Below are positions 15,839 through 25,036 of a DNA stretch of 34,809 bases, piece by piece. Each line of letters starts with the position of its first letter. The stretch's first letter is position 1. The notes under the pieces were generated by a model. That model was not told where the DNA came from and did not search any database. It was given only the letters and a program-made list of their open reading frames with translations. The position numbers and the translations under genes are program-made. The DNA comes from Comamonadaceae bacterium. Its GTDB lineage: Bacteria > Pseudomonadota > Gammaproteobacteria > Burkholderiales > Burkholderiaceae_C. The DNA lies in NCBI GenBank assembly GCA_027486555.1, contig JAIXOX010000024.1, positions 1-34,809 on the forward strand. Direction: 5' to 3'.

Positions 15839-16898
15839 AATGCGGCCCCAGGCCTCGCGCCTGTGGACTTATGCCTCGCCCGTGCTGGCGCTGGTGCTCA
15901 CGGTGCTCTTGGGTGTGGCGCTGTTCATGGCGCTGGGCAAAGACCCGGTGCGCGGGCTGCAAATGTTTTTTTGGGAGCCTATCAAAAGCGGCTATGCCTT
16001 GGGCGAGTTGATGGTCAAGGCCACGCCTTTGCTCATCATCGCGCTGGGTTTGTCGGTGTGTTTCCGGTCCAACGTCTGGAACATCGGGGCCGAGGGGCAG
16101 TTTGTCATTGGCGCGGTGTGCGCCGGGGGCATGGCGCTGCTGGCGGACAAAGACACGGGCCGCTGGATTGTGCTGGCCGTATTGCTGGCGGGCGTCTTGG
16201 GCGGCATGTTGTGGGCGGGCCTCACGGCGCTGCTGCGCGACCGCTTCAACGCCAACGAAATTTTGGTCAGCCTGATGCTGGTGTATGTGGCCGACATGGT
16301 CCTGAGCTATTTGGTTTATGGCCCCTGGAAAGACCCGGCAGGTTTCAACTTTCCGCAGTCCAAAACCTTTGAAGTGGTCACGCAAATCCCGCGTTTGATG
16401 GACGGCTCCCGCGTCAGCGTGGGCTTGTTGATGGCGCTGGTGGGGGCGGGCTTGTTGTGGGTGTTTTTGTTCCGCACCCGTGCCGGGTTTGCCCAGCAGG
16501 TGGGCGGGCTGGCACCGGCGGCGGCGCGCTATGCCGGCTTTTCTTCGCGCAAGGCGCTGTGGGTGGCTTTGCTCACGTCGGGTGGGGCTGCAGGCTTGGC
16601 GGGCGCTTTGGAGGTGGCGGGTCCGATCGGGCAGCTCACGCCCTATGTGCCTGCGGGCTACGGGTTTGCCGCGATCATCGTGGCCTTTGTAGGGCGCTTG
16701 CACCCGTCTGGCATGGTGTTGTCGGCGGTGCTGATGAGCATGTTCTACATCGGCGGCGAGCTGGCCCAATCGCGCCTGGGGCTGCCCAAGTCGATCACCG
16801 GCGTGTTCCAGGGTTTGCTGCTTTTTTGTTTGCTGGCGTGTGACACGCTGGTGGCCTACCGCTTGCGCTGGGTGGCTGCTAAGAAAGGAGGCGTGTGA
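15825..16898 (+). CDS. BMP-type ABC importer, permease 1
   Basis: This 357-aa inner-membrane permease of the branched-chain/BMP type (BPD_transp_2 fold) has about nine hydrophobic segments. The motifs GLSVCFRSNVWNIGAEGQFVIGAV (about 75-98) and FNANEILVSLMLVY are hallmarks of the nucleoside/purine subgroup. The ATG at 15825 follows AGGAGG (15813-15818) with ideal spacing and overlaps the ATPase gene by 14 nt. It forms the transmembrane channel with permease 2. Confidence 0.92.
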   Translation: MLKLEMRPQASRLWTYASPVLALVLTVLLGVALFMALGKDPVRGLQMFFWEPIKSGYALGELMVKATPLLIIALGLSVCFRSNVWNIGAEGQFVIGAVCAGGMALLADKDTGRWIVLAVLLAGVLGGMLWAGLTALLRDRFNANEILVSLMLVYVADMVLSYLVYGPWKDPAGFNFPQSKTFEVVTQIPRLMDGSRVSVGLLMALVGAGLLWVFLFRTRAGFAQQVGGLAPAAARYAGFSSRKALWVALLTSGGAAGLAGALEVAGPIGQLTPYVPAGYGFAAIIVAFVGRLHPSGMVLSAVLMSMFYIGGELAQSRLGLPKSITGVFQGLLLFCLLACDTLVAYRLRWVAAKKGGV

Positions 16899-17818
16899 TG
16901 GAGTCGTATGCATTGCTGATCGCAGCCACCCTGAATGCGGGGACGGTGCTGGCGATTGCTGCTTTGGGTTTGCTGATCAATGAAAAAGCCGGTGTGGTCA
17001 ACCTGGGCGCTGAGGGCCTGATGCTGTGCGCGGCCATTGCCGGTTTTGCGGCCGTGGTGCACACCGGCAACGACTGGTTGGGCTTTGCGGCGGGCATGGG
17101 CGCGGGCGCGGTGCTGGCGGCCATTTTTGGGGTGCTGGTGATTTGGCTGAACACCAACCAGTACGCCACGGGCTTGGCGCTGAGTCTGTTTGGTGTGGGT
17201 TTTTCGGCCTTTGTGGGCATTGGCTATGTGCAAGAAAAACTGCCTGATCGCCCCAATTACGCGATTGCGGGTCTTGCCGATATTCCGCTCTTGGGACCTG
17301 CTTTGTTCAAGCAGCACCCGCTGGTGTACGGCGCCATGCTGCTGGTGGTGGCACTGATTTGGTTCTTGTACCGCAGCCGCACCGGTTTGGTGCTGCGGGC
17401 GGTGGGTGAGTCGCCCGCTTCGGCGCACGCTTTGGGTTACCCGGTGCGCCGCATTCGCCTGGCGGCGGTGGTGGCCGGGGGTGCTTTGTGTGGGCTGGCT
17501 GGGGCCTACATCTCGGTGAGCTACACCCCGCTGTGGGTCGAGGGCATGGTGGCGGGCAAGGGCTGGATCGCCTTGGCTTTGACCACGTTCGCCACCTGGC
17601 GTCCGGCACGCGTATTGCTTGGGGCTTACCTGTTTGGTGGTGTGACCATGCTGCAGTTCCATTTGCAGGGGGTGGGTGTGCAAGTGCCCAGCCAGTTGCT
17701 CACGGCGCTGCCTTATATGGCCACCATCGTGGTGCTGGCCCTGATCTCGCGCAATCCAGCCTGGATTCGCGTGAACATGCCAGCCTCGCTGGGTAAGCCC
17801 TTTTATCCCGGTTCATAA
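16898..17818 (+). CDS. BMP-type ABC importer, permease 2
   Basis: This 306-aa second permease of the same importer carries ATLNAGTVLAIAALGLLINEKAGVVNLGAEGLM near the N-terminus and GYPVRRIRLAAVVAGGALCGLAGAYISV near residue 185, both subgroup signatures. The ATG overlaps the permease 1 stop (TGATG at 16896-16900) and is preceded by AAAGGAGG, so translation is coupled. A GTG one codon earlier is also possible. Only 43 nt separate it from the lipoprotein gene. Confidence 0.92.
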   Translation: MESYALLIAATLNAGTVLAIAALGLLINEKAGVVNLGAEGLMLCAAIAGFAAVVHTGNDWLGFAAGMGAGAVLAAIFGVLVIWLNTNQYATGLALSLFGVGFSAFVGIGYVQEKLPDRPNYAIAGLADIPLLGPALFKQHPLVYGAMLLVVALIWFLYRSRTGLVLRAVGESPASAHALGYPVRRIRLAAVVAGGALCGLAGAYISVSYTPLWVEGMVAGKGWIALALTTFATWRPARVLLGAYLFGGVTMLQFHLQGVGVQVPSQLLTALPYMATIVVLALISRNPAWIRVNMPASLGKPFYPGS

Positions 17819-17861
17819 TTGCTTTTTTCAACCCCTGTAACCCTGAACAAAAGGACCTGAC

Positions 17862-19001
17862 ATGACAGACCTCTCCAAGCGCTCCATCGTCAAGATGGTG
17901 GCCCTGACCGCTGTGGCCGCCGCCGCATTGGTCGGCTGTGGCAAAAAAGAAGAAGCCCCCAAGGCTGAAGCCCCGGCTGCTGCGCCCGCCAAGCCTGAGC
18001 CTTTGAAGATCGCGTTTGCGTATGTCGGCCCCGTGGGTGACGGTGGCTGGACCTTTGCGCACGACAACGGCCGCAAAGAAATCGAAAAGGCCTTCGGCGA
18101 CAAAGTGGTCACCACATTCGTTGAAAAAGTGCCAGAAAGCGCTGACGCTGAGCGCGTCATCCGCGACATGGCGGCCCAAGGCAACAAGCTGATTTTTGGC
18201 ACGACCTTTGGCTACATGGAGCCCATGCTCAAAGTGGCTGCCGATAACAAAGAAGTCAAGTTTGAGCACGCCACAGGCTACAAAACCGCCGAGAACATGC
18301 GCACTTACGACAGCCGCACCTACGAAGGCGCGTACATGGCGGGTGTGATCGCGGGCAAGATGACCAAGACCAACGTCTTGGGCGTGGTGGCTTCCATCCC
18401 AATCCCCGAGGTGATTCGCAACATCAACAGCTACACGATGGGCGCGCAGTCGGTCAACCCCAAGATCAAGACCAAAGTGGTCTGGGTCAATGAGTGGTTC
18501 AACCCACCGAAAGAGTCCGAAGCCGCCACTTCGCTGATCAACGGTGGTGCGGACGTGCTGATGCAAAACACCGACTCGTCGGCTGTGCTGCAGACCGCCG
18601 AGAAAATGGGCAAGCGCGCCTTTGGCTGGGACTCCGACATGACCGCTTACGGCCCCAAGGCCCACCTCGGCTCGGCCGTCATCAACTGGGGCCCTTACTA
18701 CGTCAAGGCCGTGGGTGAAGCCCTGGAAGGCAAGTGGAGCACAGGTTCGAGCTGGTGGGGCGTGAAAGAAGGCGCGATCGAGATGGTCAACTTGGCCGCT
18801 GACGTGCCAGAAGACACCAAAAAGCGCATCGCCGAGATCAATGCGGGTCTGAAAGACGGCAGCTTCTCCATCTGGAAGGGTCCGATTGTGGACCAGGCCG
18901 GTAAGGAAATGCTGGCCAAGGACGCGGTTGCTGACGACAAGTTCTTGGGTGGTGTGATGTTCTACGTCAAGGGCGTGGAAGGCAAGATCCCCGGCAAGTG
19001 A
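17862..19001 (+). CDS. BMP-family (Med/BmpA) substrate-binding lipoprotein of the purine-type ABC importer
   Basis: This 379-aa lipoprotein is the ligand receptor of the importer. The signal peptide ends with the lipobox LVGC (Cys26), followed by a KKEEAPKAEAPAAAPAKPEP tether. The mature BMP domain begins LKIAFAYVGPVGDGGWTFAHDNGRKE, with GTTFGYMEPMLK and ASIPIPEVIRNINSY as family motifs. It is last of the four-gene run and followed by a strong terminator, a usual place for the most abundant component. BMP proteins bind nucleosides or purine bases; the adjacent guanine deaminase and the later adenine-type deaminase favour purine bases. The exact ligand is not shown. Confidence 0.92.
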   Translation: MTDLSKRSIVKMVALTAVAAAALVGCGKKEEAPKAEAPAAAPAKPEPLKIAFAYVGPVGDGGWTFAHDNGRKEIEKAFGDKVVTTFVEKVPESADAERVIRDMAAQGNKLIFGTTFGYMEPMLKVAADNKEVKFEHATGYKTAENMRTYDSRTYEGAYMAGVIAGKMTKTNVLGVVASIPIPEVIRNINSYTMGAQSVNPKIKTKVVWVNEWFNPPKESEAATSLINGGADVLMQNTDSSAVLQTAEKMGKRAFGWDSDMTAYGPKAHLGSAVINWGPYYVKAVGEALEGKWSTGSSWWGVKEGAIEMVNLAADVPEDTKKRIAEINAGLKDGSFSIWKGPIVDQAGKEMLAKDAVADDKFLGGVMFYVKGVEGKIPGK

Positions 19002-19040
19002 TCTGATTTTTTTTGCGGCGGCCCTGTCCGCTCAGCCCAA

Positions 19041-19072
19041 CCGCCCGATGCCTCATCGGGCGGTTTTTTTTT
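19041..19072 (+). terminator. Rho-independent terminator of the ABC importer operon
   Basis: CCGCCCGATG, loop CCT, and CATCGGGCGG form a perfect 10-bp GC-rich stem followed by nine T residues. It lies 40 nt after the lipoprotein stop. Confidence 0.95.
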
Positions 19073-19233
19073 GGTGTGTGCTGGACAAACCAGCGTTGTC
19101 ATGATGCCTAAAAAATTCGGTAAAAATAATAAAAATCATTAGCTGTTAATACTTCATTGATATACAATAAAAATGTCAATTGCTTCAAAAGTATCAATGT
19201 AAATTGCTAATTGACGTTTCAAGGAGGGTATTC
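19073..19233 (+). promoter_or_regulatory. AT-rich leader of the Cds6-like gene
   Basis: This 161-nt segment is strikingly AT-rich against its surroundings, especially 19108-19210 with several A/T runs and a TATACAAT at 19161-19168 that resembles a -10 box. No good -35 is seen at 17 nt. It ends with AAGGAGGG (19221-19228) ahead of the ATG at 19234. It is likely a promoter region, perhaps silenced by an H-NS-type protein, or a sign of imported DNA. Confidence 0.4.
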
Positions 19234-19956
19234 ATGACATCCGCAATCGGACCTGTTCAAAAATGGCGAGTGTCTGACGCTTCACGGCGTCATTGGGTGC
19301 TGCCGCATTGGACCGTGGCATGTCAGTTGGCGTTGCACCGGTTGAAGGGGTCACCCCGAAGAAACCGTTACTTTTTCACAATCGCCTGCATTTGGGTGTT
19401 AGCACTTCACTTGACCCACTTGATGGCCAAAAGTGATGACACGCCCATCGTTTGGGGCCCGCCTGTAGAGCCGCCTGGTTCGGTCGTGGTGACCTCTGTT
19501 CAGACCGATCTGACATCAGCAGCCTTGCATGGGCAAGACCATGCGGATGGACTGGCCACCGATGGCCCTGGTGTGGAAATGCTGGAGGGTGAAAAAAACG
19601 AAGCGGCCCTTGTGGCGGTTTTACCCGACGGATTGGCAGTCACTTTGCAACAGTGGAGCAATGCCTGGCGGCGGCAAGACATGCCTGCTTATTTGGACAT
19701 GTACTCCTCGGAGTTTGTGCCCTCTGGCGGCCTCAGTCGGCCAGTTTGGGCTCGGTCACGGACCCAAAGAATCATGGAAAAAAGCAACATCCGCCATGAG
19801 ATGCGCAACCTGGTCATTGAAATGAGTGCTTCGACGGCCGTGGTCACGTTCACTCAAATTTACCAAGATGACAAGTTGAAGATGACCGATCAAAAAACCA
19901 TGCATTGGGTCTATCGCGATGGCCTTTGGTTGATTGCACTGGAAAAAACGGGCTGA
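19234..19956 (+). CDS. Membrane-anchored protein with a Cds6/NTF2-like C-terminal domain
   Basis: This 240-aa protein has no firm function. One hydrophobic segment (YFFTIACIWVLALHLTHLMA, about residues 46-65) follows a basic N-terminus, suggesting an inner-membrane anchor with the rest in the periplasm. After a variable linker, residues from about 135 (LQQWSNAWRRQDMPAYLDMYSSEFVP) to the end (KTMHWVYRDGLWLIALEK) match the Cds6-type NTF2-like domain that caps some L,D-transpeptidases; no transpeptidase domain is present. The ATG at 19234 follows AAGGAGGG; an upstream in-frame TTG at 19180 is less likely. It is 82 nt upstream of the BenE-type gene. A cell-envelope role is an inference. Confidence 0.75.
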   Translation: MTSAIGPVQKWRVSDASRRHWVLPHWTVACQLALHRLKGSPRRNRYFFTIACIWVLALHLTHLMAKSDDTPIVWGPPVEPPGSVVVTSVQTDLTSAALHGQDHADGLATDGPGVEMLEGEKNEAALVAVLPDGLAVTLQQWSNAWRRQDMPAYLDMYSSEFVPSGGLSRPVWARSRTQRIMEKSNIRHEMRNLVIEMSASTAVVTFTQIYQDDKLKMTDQKTMHWVYRDGLWLIALEKTG

Positions 19957-20038
19957 GCCATGGGCGACAAGGGCGTCAAAGTCTGGTGGGACAATTTGCC
20001 ATCGGGTCTCGCTGTGCCCATGTTGGAAGGATCTGATT

Positions 20039-21265
20039 TTGTTCAAACACCTCGAAGTGCCTTTGACCCCATGGCGCTCGCTGCGTCAAATTCACGCCGA
20101 CTTTGGCAGTACTTATTTTGCCAACGCCTTGATTGGCTTCATCTTTGCTGCCACGGGTCCGGTGGCCATCATCTTGTCCGTGGGCTCTAGGGGCGGCTTG
20201 TCGGCCCAAGAGCTGGCTTCCTGGGTGTTTGGTGTGTTTTTTGTCAACGGTTGCGTGAGCTTGCTGATGAGTTGGCGCTACGCCACACCCTTGGCTTTTG
20301 GCTGGACCATCCCTGGCACGGTGCTGGTGGGGCCTGCCTTGCAACACCTGAGCTTTGCGCAGGTGTTGGGGGCCTTTTATGTGACCAGTGCGCTGATTTT
20401 GTTGCTGGGCCTGAGTGGTTGGGTCAAGCGGGTCATGGCCGTGTTGCCCATGCCCATTGTCATGGGCATGGTGGCCGGGGTGTTTTTGCGTTTTGGCCTG
20501 GACATTGTGCGTGCGCTGCACAGTGATGTGGCCATTGCAGCGCCCATGGTAGCTGTGTTTTTGTGGCTCTCGGCCAAGGCCAGCTGGGGCAAACGCCTGC
20601 CACCGGTGATTGGCGCTTTGCTGGTCGGGGCTGTGGCTGTAGGCCTGTCAGGGCGACTGGATACTTCCGCGCTGGGACAGTTGAGCCTGGCGCAACCGCT
20701 CATACAAACTCCGGTCTGGTCATGGGCGGCCATGTTGGAGTTGGTGGTGCCCCTGACCATCACCGTGCTGGTGGTGCAAAACGGTCAAGGTGTGGCGGTG
20801 CTCAAAAATGCGGGGCACGAGCCCCCTGTGAACATGATTGCCGTGGCCTGTGGTGTGGGTGCGGCCGTGAGTGCGGTGTTCGGTGCGGTCAGCACTTGCC
20901 TGACTGGCCCGACCAACGGTTTGCTGACCTCGACAGGTGACAAAGCACGCCACTACAGTGGTGCCTTGATGTTTGGCGTGCTGGCTTTGTTGTTTGGTTT
21001 GATGGCCCCCACCTTCACCGACTTGATGCTCGCTTGTCCCAAAGAATTCATCATGGTGCTGGGGGGATTGGCCATGCTGCGGGTTTTGCAGGGGGCTTTT
21101 GTGGCTTCTTTTGGGGCGGGCAAGTTTTCCCTGGGTGCCTTGGTCAGCTTGTTGGTCACGGTGGCCGACCTGGGGGTGTTCAACATCGGTGCAGCCTTCT
21201 GGGGCCTGGTGGCCGGTTTTGCTGTGTCTTGGTGGATGGAGCGCGCTGACTTCCAAAAGGCTTAA
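20039..21265 (+). CDS. benE: BenE-family transporter (benzoate/H+ symporter type)
   Basis: This 408-aa inner-membrane protein is almost entirely hydrophobic, with about 12 segments. Family motifs include FGSTYFANALIGFIFAATGPVAI, TPLAFGWTIPGTVLVGPAL, MPIVMGMVAGVFLRFGLDIV, LTITVLVVQNGQGVAVLKNAGHEPPVN and STCLTGPTNGLL. No in-frame ATG precedes the first segment appropriately; TTG at 20039 lies 8 nt after GGAAGG (20025-20030) and gives a normal N-terminus. No benzoate-catabolic gene is in the window, so the substrate may be another aromatic acid. It may be co-transcribed with the Cds6-like gene upstream. Confidence 0.85.
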   Translation: MFKHLEVPLTPWRSLRQIHADFGSTYFANALIGFIFAATGPVAIILSVGSRGGLSAQELASWVFGVFFVNGCVSLLMSWRYATPLAFGWTIPGTVLVGPALQHLSFAQVLGAFYVTSALILLLGLSGWVKRVMAVLPMPIVMGMVAGVFLRFGLDIVRALHSDVAIAAPMVAVFLWLSAKASWGKRLPPVIGALLVGAVAVGLSGRLDTSALGQLSLAQPLIQTPVWSWAAMLELVVPLTITVLVVQNGQGVAVLKNAGHEPPVNMIAVACGVGAAVSAVFGAVSTCLTGPTNGLLTSTGDKARHYSGALMFGVLALLFGLMAPTFTDLMLACPKEFIMVLGGLAMLRVLQGAFVASFGAGKFSLGALVSLLVTVADLGVFNIGAAFWGLVAGFAVSWWMERADFQKA

Positions 21266-21275
21266 GTCCTGCGGT

Positions 21276-21614
21276 TCAGGCTTCCTGAACAATGGTGTTG
21301 GACAAAATGCCGATGCCTTTGATCTCGATTTCGCAAGCATTCCATAAAAAGTCACGCGTGTTGGCGTCTTGCATGACTTGGCCATTCAGGCGGCATTGAA
21401 TGCGCAAGCCTTCGGCACCAAGGGGCAGTTCATCGGGTGTGACGATCAAGGGGCCAAACCCACCGGTGGCGTCAAAATTTTTACCCATCGTCCACTGGGC
21501 CGATTTGCGTTGGTCATCGCGCAGGCTTGCGTCATTGAAGCAGGCATAACCGAACACACAGTCCAGCTTTTTCAGGGTTTGTGCGTCCAGGATGTCTGTG
21601 GGAAAAAGGCTCAT
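21276..21614 (-). pseudogene. Fumarylacetoacetate-hydrolase-fold fragment, truncated at both ends
   Basis: The 112-aa frame holds only the core of an FAH-family domain: VFGYACFNDASLRDDQ, QWTMGKNFDATGGFGPLIVTPDEL and LNGQVMQDANTRDFLW. The preceding metal-binding region (ExE with E-L-A-V-V-I-G) and the following GDVIATGTP-like end are missing; the frame stops just before the BenE gene stop, and nothing FAH-like is seen beyond 21614. A complete domain is about 200 residues or more, so this is probably a non-functional remnant. It may have been a beta-diketone or acylpyruvate hydrolase. A perfect 7-bp hairpin (21274-21290) overlaps its 3' end and has no T-run. Confidence 0.72.
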
Positions 21615-21725
21615 CTGTGTATGGATGATCTGGAAAAGCCCAAGCTGAGCATGTAAGCTAGGCTACAGCACTGGCGTCAGCGTGTGAACTGCGTCGACTC
21701 CCAAAACCTGCCTGAAGGGGCCACC

Positions 21726-23009
21726 ATGCTGGAGCGTTTCATTCAAAACAAAAAGCTGGATGCAGCCAAGTTGACCGCCAGGAAATTACTCAGTGCGCGG
21801 GGTGAGGCCAATGCGCAAAGCATGGCCATCAAACTGGTCCACAGTTACGAGCAGCTGGACAAACGCAGCCAAACCGATTTTTTTCATGACCTGTCCAGTG
21901 AATTCAACCCCGACCCTGCATTGGTGTTGGATGCTGCCAAGCGCTACAGCACCGAGCGCAACGAGTCCAGCCTGATCCATTTGTGCCAGACCGTCGAGCC
22001 GCCCCGGCAAGAGTTGCTCAGGCGGGTGAACCGTGCGCCAGCAGGCACGGTCACCATTCTGAAAATGCGCCAGACCCTGCTGTCTTACCTGAAAGAGCAC
22101 CCCGCTTTTCGAGCGACAGATGCAGACATGCACCATTTGCTCAGTTCCTGGTTCAACCCGGGCTTTCTGGAGTTGCAGCAAATCACCTGGAATTCGCCAG
22201 CTCAGCTGCTTGAAAAAATCATCGAGCATGAGTCGGTGCAGGCCATCGATGGCTGGGACGATTTGCGCCGCCGCTTGCAGCCCGACCGCCGTTGCTTTGC
22301 GTTCTTTCATCCGCAGTTGCCTGGCGAACCCCTGATTTTTGTGGAGGTGGCCTTGGTGCCTGGCATTGCCAAGGACATTGGTGGGCTCATCAACAAACAG
22401 GCACCGGTGGGTGAAGCCAAAAGCTTCAAGGCGGCTATTTTTTATTCCATCAGCAATTGTCAGCCGGGGCTCAAGGGTGTCTCGTTGGGCAATTTCCTGA
22501 TCAAGCGGGTGGCGCAAAAGCTGATCGAAGAAATACCCTCGCTCAAGACCTTTTCGACCCTGTCACCGATTCCGGGCTTCACCCAGTGGCTGGATACTGG
22601 CGCACCTTGGCCCGCAGACAAGCTCAGCCCTGCACAGCAGCGCAAATCGCTGGAGGCGCAAAAGCGCCTGGCCATCGGCAGCATGACTTGGGCCGAGCGC
22701 CTCAAGACAGGCTGGCACCCCGAACGCAGTGACGAATCGGAAAAAGCAGCGCTTTTGCGCCTGTGCGCCCTGTACCTGATGCACAAGACACCCGAACCGG
22801 GTGGCGATGCTGTGGGCAAGTTCCACTTGAGCAATGGGGCCACACTGCACCAGATCAATTGGGGGGCTGATTTGTCCAAAAAAGGGCTGCTGCAGTCGGG
22901 CGGCATCATGGTCAATTACCTGTACGAGCTGGACAAAGTGGAAGAGCAGCACGAGGCTTTCAGCAACAAAACCGTCTGTTATGCCCGCGCCGTTGAGCGA
23001 TTGGTTTAG
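21726..23009 (+). CDS. Malonyl-CoA decarboxylase
   Basis: This 427-aa cytoplasmic enzyme converts malonyl-CoA to acetyl-CoA and CO2. Recognisable blocks are FFHPQLPGEPLIFVEVALV (from residue 193), FYSISNCQPGLKGVSLGNFLIKRV (from about 239, with Ser241/Ser243 at the catalytic serine motif), LSPIPGFTQWL, and KFHLSNGATLHQINWGADLS with His367 matching the catalytic histidine of the human enzyme. The ATG at 21726 follows GAAGGGG; a GTG at 21684 is in frame but lacks a site. It is a stand-alone gene without malonyl-CoA synthetase or transporter genes, as is often seen in Burkholderiales. Confidence 0.93.
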   Translation: MLERFIQNKKLDAAKLTARKLLSARGEANAQSMAIKLVHSYEQLDKRSQTDFFHDLSSEFNPDPALVLDAAKRYSTERNESSLIHLCQTVEPPRQELLRRVNRAPAGTVTILKMRQTLLSYLKEHPAFRATDADMHHLLSSWFNPGFLELQQITWNSPAQLLEKIIEHESVQAIDGWDDLRRRLQPDRRCFAFFHPQLPGEPLIFVEVALVPGIAKDIGGLINKQAPVGEAKSFKAAIFYSISNCQPGLKGVSLGNFLIKRVAQKLIEEIPSLKTFSTLSPIPGFTQWLDTGAPWPADKLSPAQQRKSLEAQKRLAIGSMTWAERLKTGWHPERSDESEKAALLRLCALYLMHKTPEPGGDAVGKFHLSNGATLHQINWGADLSKKGLLQSGGIMVNYLYELDKVEEQHEAFSNKTVCYARAVERLV

Positions 23010-23140
23010 TCAGCTTGTGCAGGTCTTGCGTGCAAGACTTTTGCCATCAGGTCGCTGCAGTCCTTGTCAAGCACAAGACAGTCTTTGGGGGCGATTCTGA
23101 TAGCCTGAATGGCTGTTTTATACCTATCGGGAATTGTGTT

Positions 23141-23566
23141 GTGAACCCTCTGACTCTGAACCAAGCCCATCAAATTGTGCAAGGGGCCATCCAGGCCGCA
23201 CGGGCTGCCAATTACAAACCCATGGGCATTGTGGTGCTCGATGCCTCAGGGCAGTTGGTGGCTTTTTCGCGTGAAGACGGCGCCAGCATGTTCCGTTTTG
23301 ACATTGCCCGGGGCAAGGCCTGGGGGGCTGTGGGCATGGGCTCGTCCAGCCGTGCGTTGGCCGAACGGGCCAAAGACAACCCGAACTTTTTTGTCGCTTT
23401 GGCCGCCACCGCCGAGGGCAAGTTTTTGCCACAGCCCGGTGCCGTTCTCATCAAGGATGCGCAAGGCCAAATTCTGGGGTCTGCGGGCGCCAGTGGTGGC
23501 ACAGGCGATGAGGATGAACTGATCTGCATCGCAGGCATCCAGACGGCTGGTCTGGTGGCCGGTTAA
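23141..23566 (+). CDS. GlcG/HbpS-family heme-binding-like protein
   Basis: This 141-aa single-domain protein of the GlcG/HbpS (DUF336) family has the order LTLNQAHQIVQGAIQAARA, PMGIVVLDASGQLVAFSREDGAS, FRFDIARGKAWGAVGMGSSS, and the C-terminal GQILGSAGASGGTGDEDELICIAGI. Some members bind heme or cobalamin-pathway ligands; others are uncharacterised. No signal peptide is seen. GTG at 23141 is chosen because family members begin at this point and there is no ATG; the ribosome-binding site is weak. The 130-nt gap to malonyl-CoA decarboxylase leaves room for its own promoter. Ligand unknown. Confidence 0.85.
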   Translation: MNPLTLNQAHQIVQGAIQAARAANYKPMGIVVLDASGQLVAFSREDGASMFRFDIARGKAWGAVGMGSSSRALAERAKDNPNFFVALAATAEGKFLPQPGAVLIKDAQGQILGSAGASGGTGDEDELICIAGIQTAGLVAG

Positions 23567-23581
23567 AGCCATGGCCGCGTC

Positions 23582-23606
23582 CGGAAAAACCAAGGCGGTT
23601 TTTCCG
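23582..23606 (+). terminator. Possible bidirectional terminator hairpin
   Basis: CGGAAAAACC, loop AAGGC, and GGTTTTTCCG form a perfect 10-bp stem 15 nt after the stop of the GlcG-like gene. The T-run lies within the stem rather than after it, so it is a weak intrinsic terminator at best. It may instead be a structural remnant in the 159-nt gap 23567-23725. Confidence 0.45.
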
Positions 23607-23725
23607 ATGGCATTTTGGCAATGAAACACAGCAGGCATAGCCGCAGTGAAGGCTTTGGGACAGCCATCCTGCTCAGGCCATGTCGTGTGACGGTTTGGCA
23701 GCACGCTGTGCGTGCAAAATAAGGC

Positions 23726-25011
<1,286 letters not shown>

Positions 25012-25036
25012 GGGCTTTGCCTGTCAAAATGGCGCG

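Noticed and set aside
15555-16913. Long minus-strand open frame across the ATPase/permease junction
   Set aside because: Its His/Gln/Arg-rich translation is typical of antisense frames in GC-rich DNA, and it covers two clear genes.
17819-17861. Purine riboswitch ahead of the BMP lipoprotein
   Set aside because: Only 43 nt separate the genes, with no room for the three-helix aptamer and no aptamer core bases.
21274-21290. Hairpin GTTCAGG-CTT-CCTGAAC as terminator of the BenE gene
   Set aside because: No T-run follows on either strand, so it is not a convincing intrinsic terminator.
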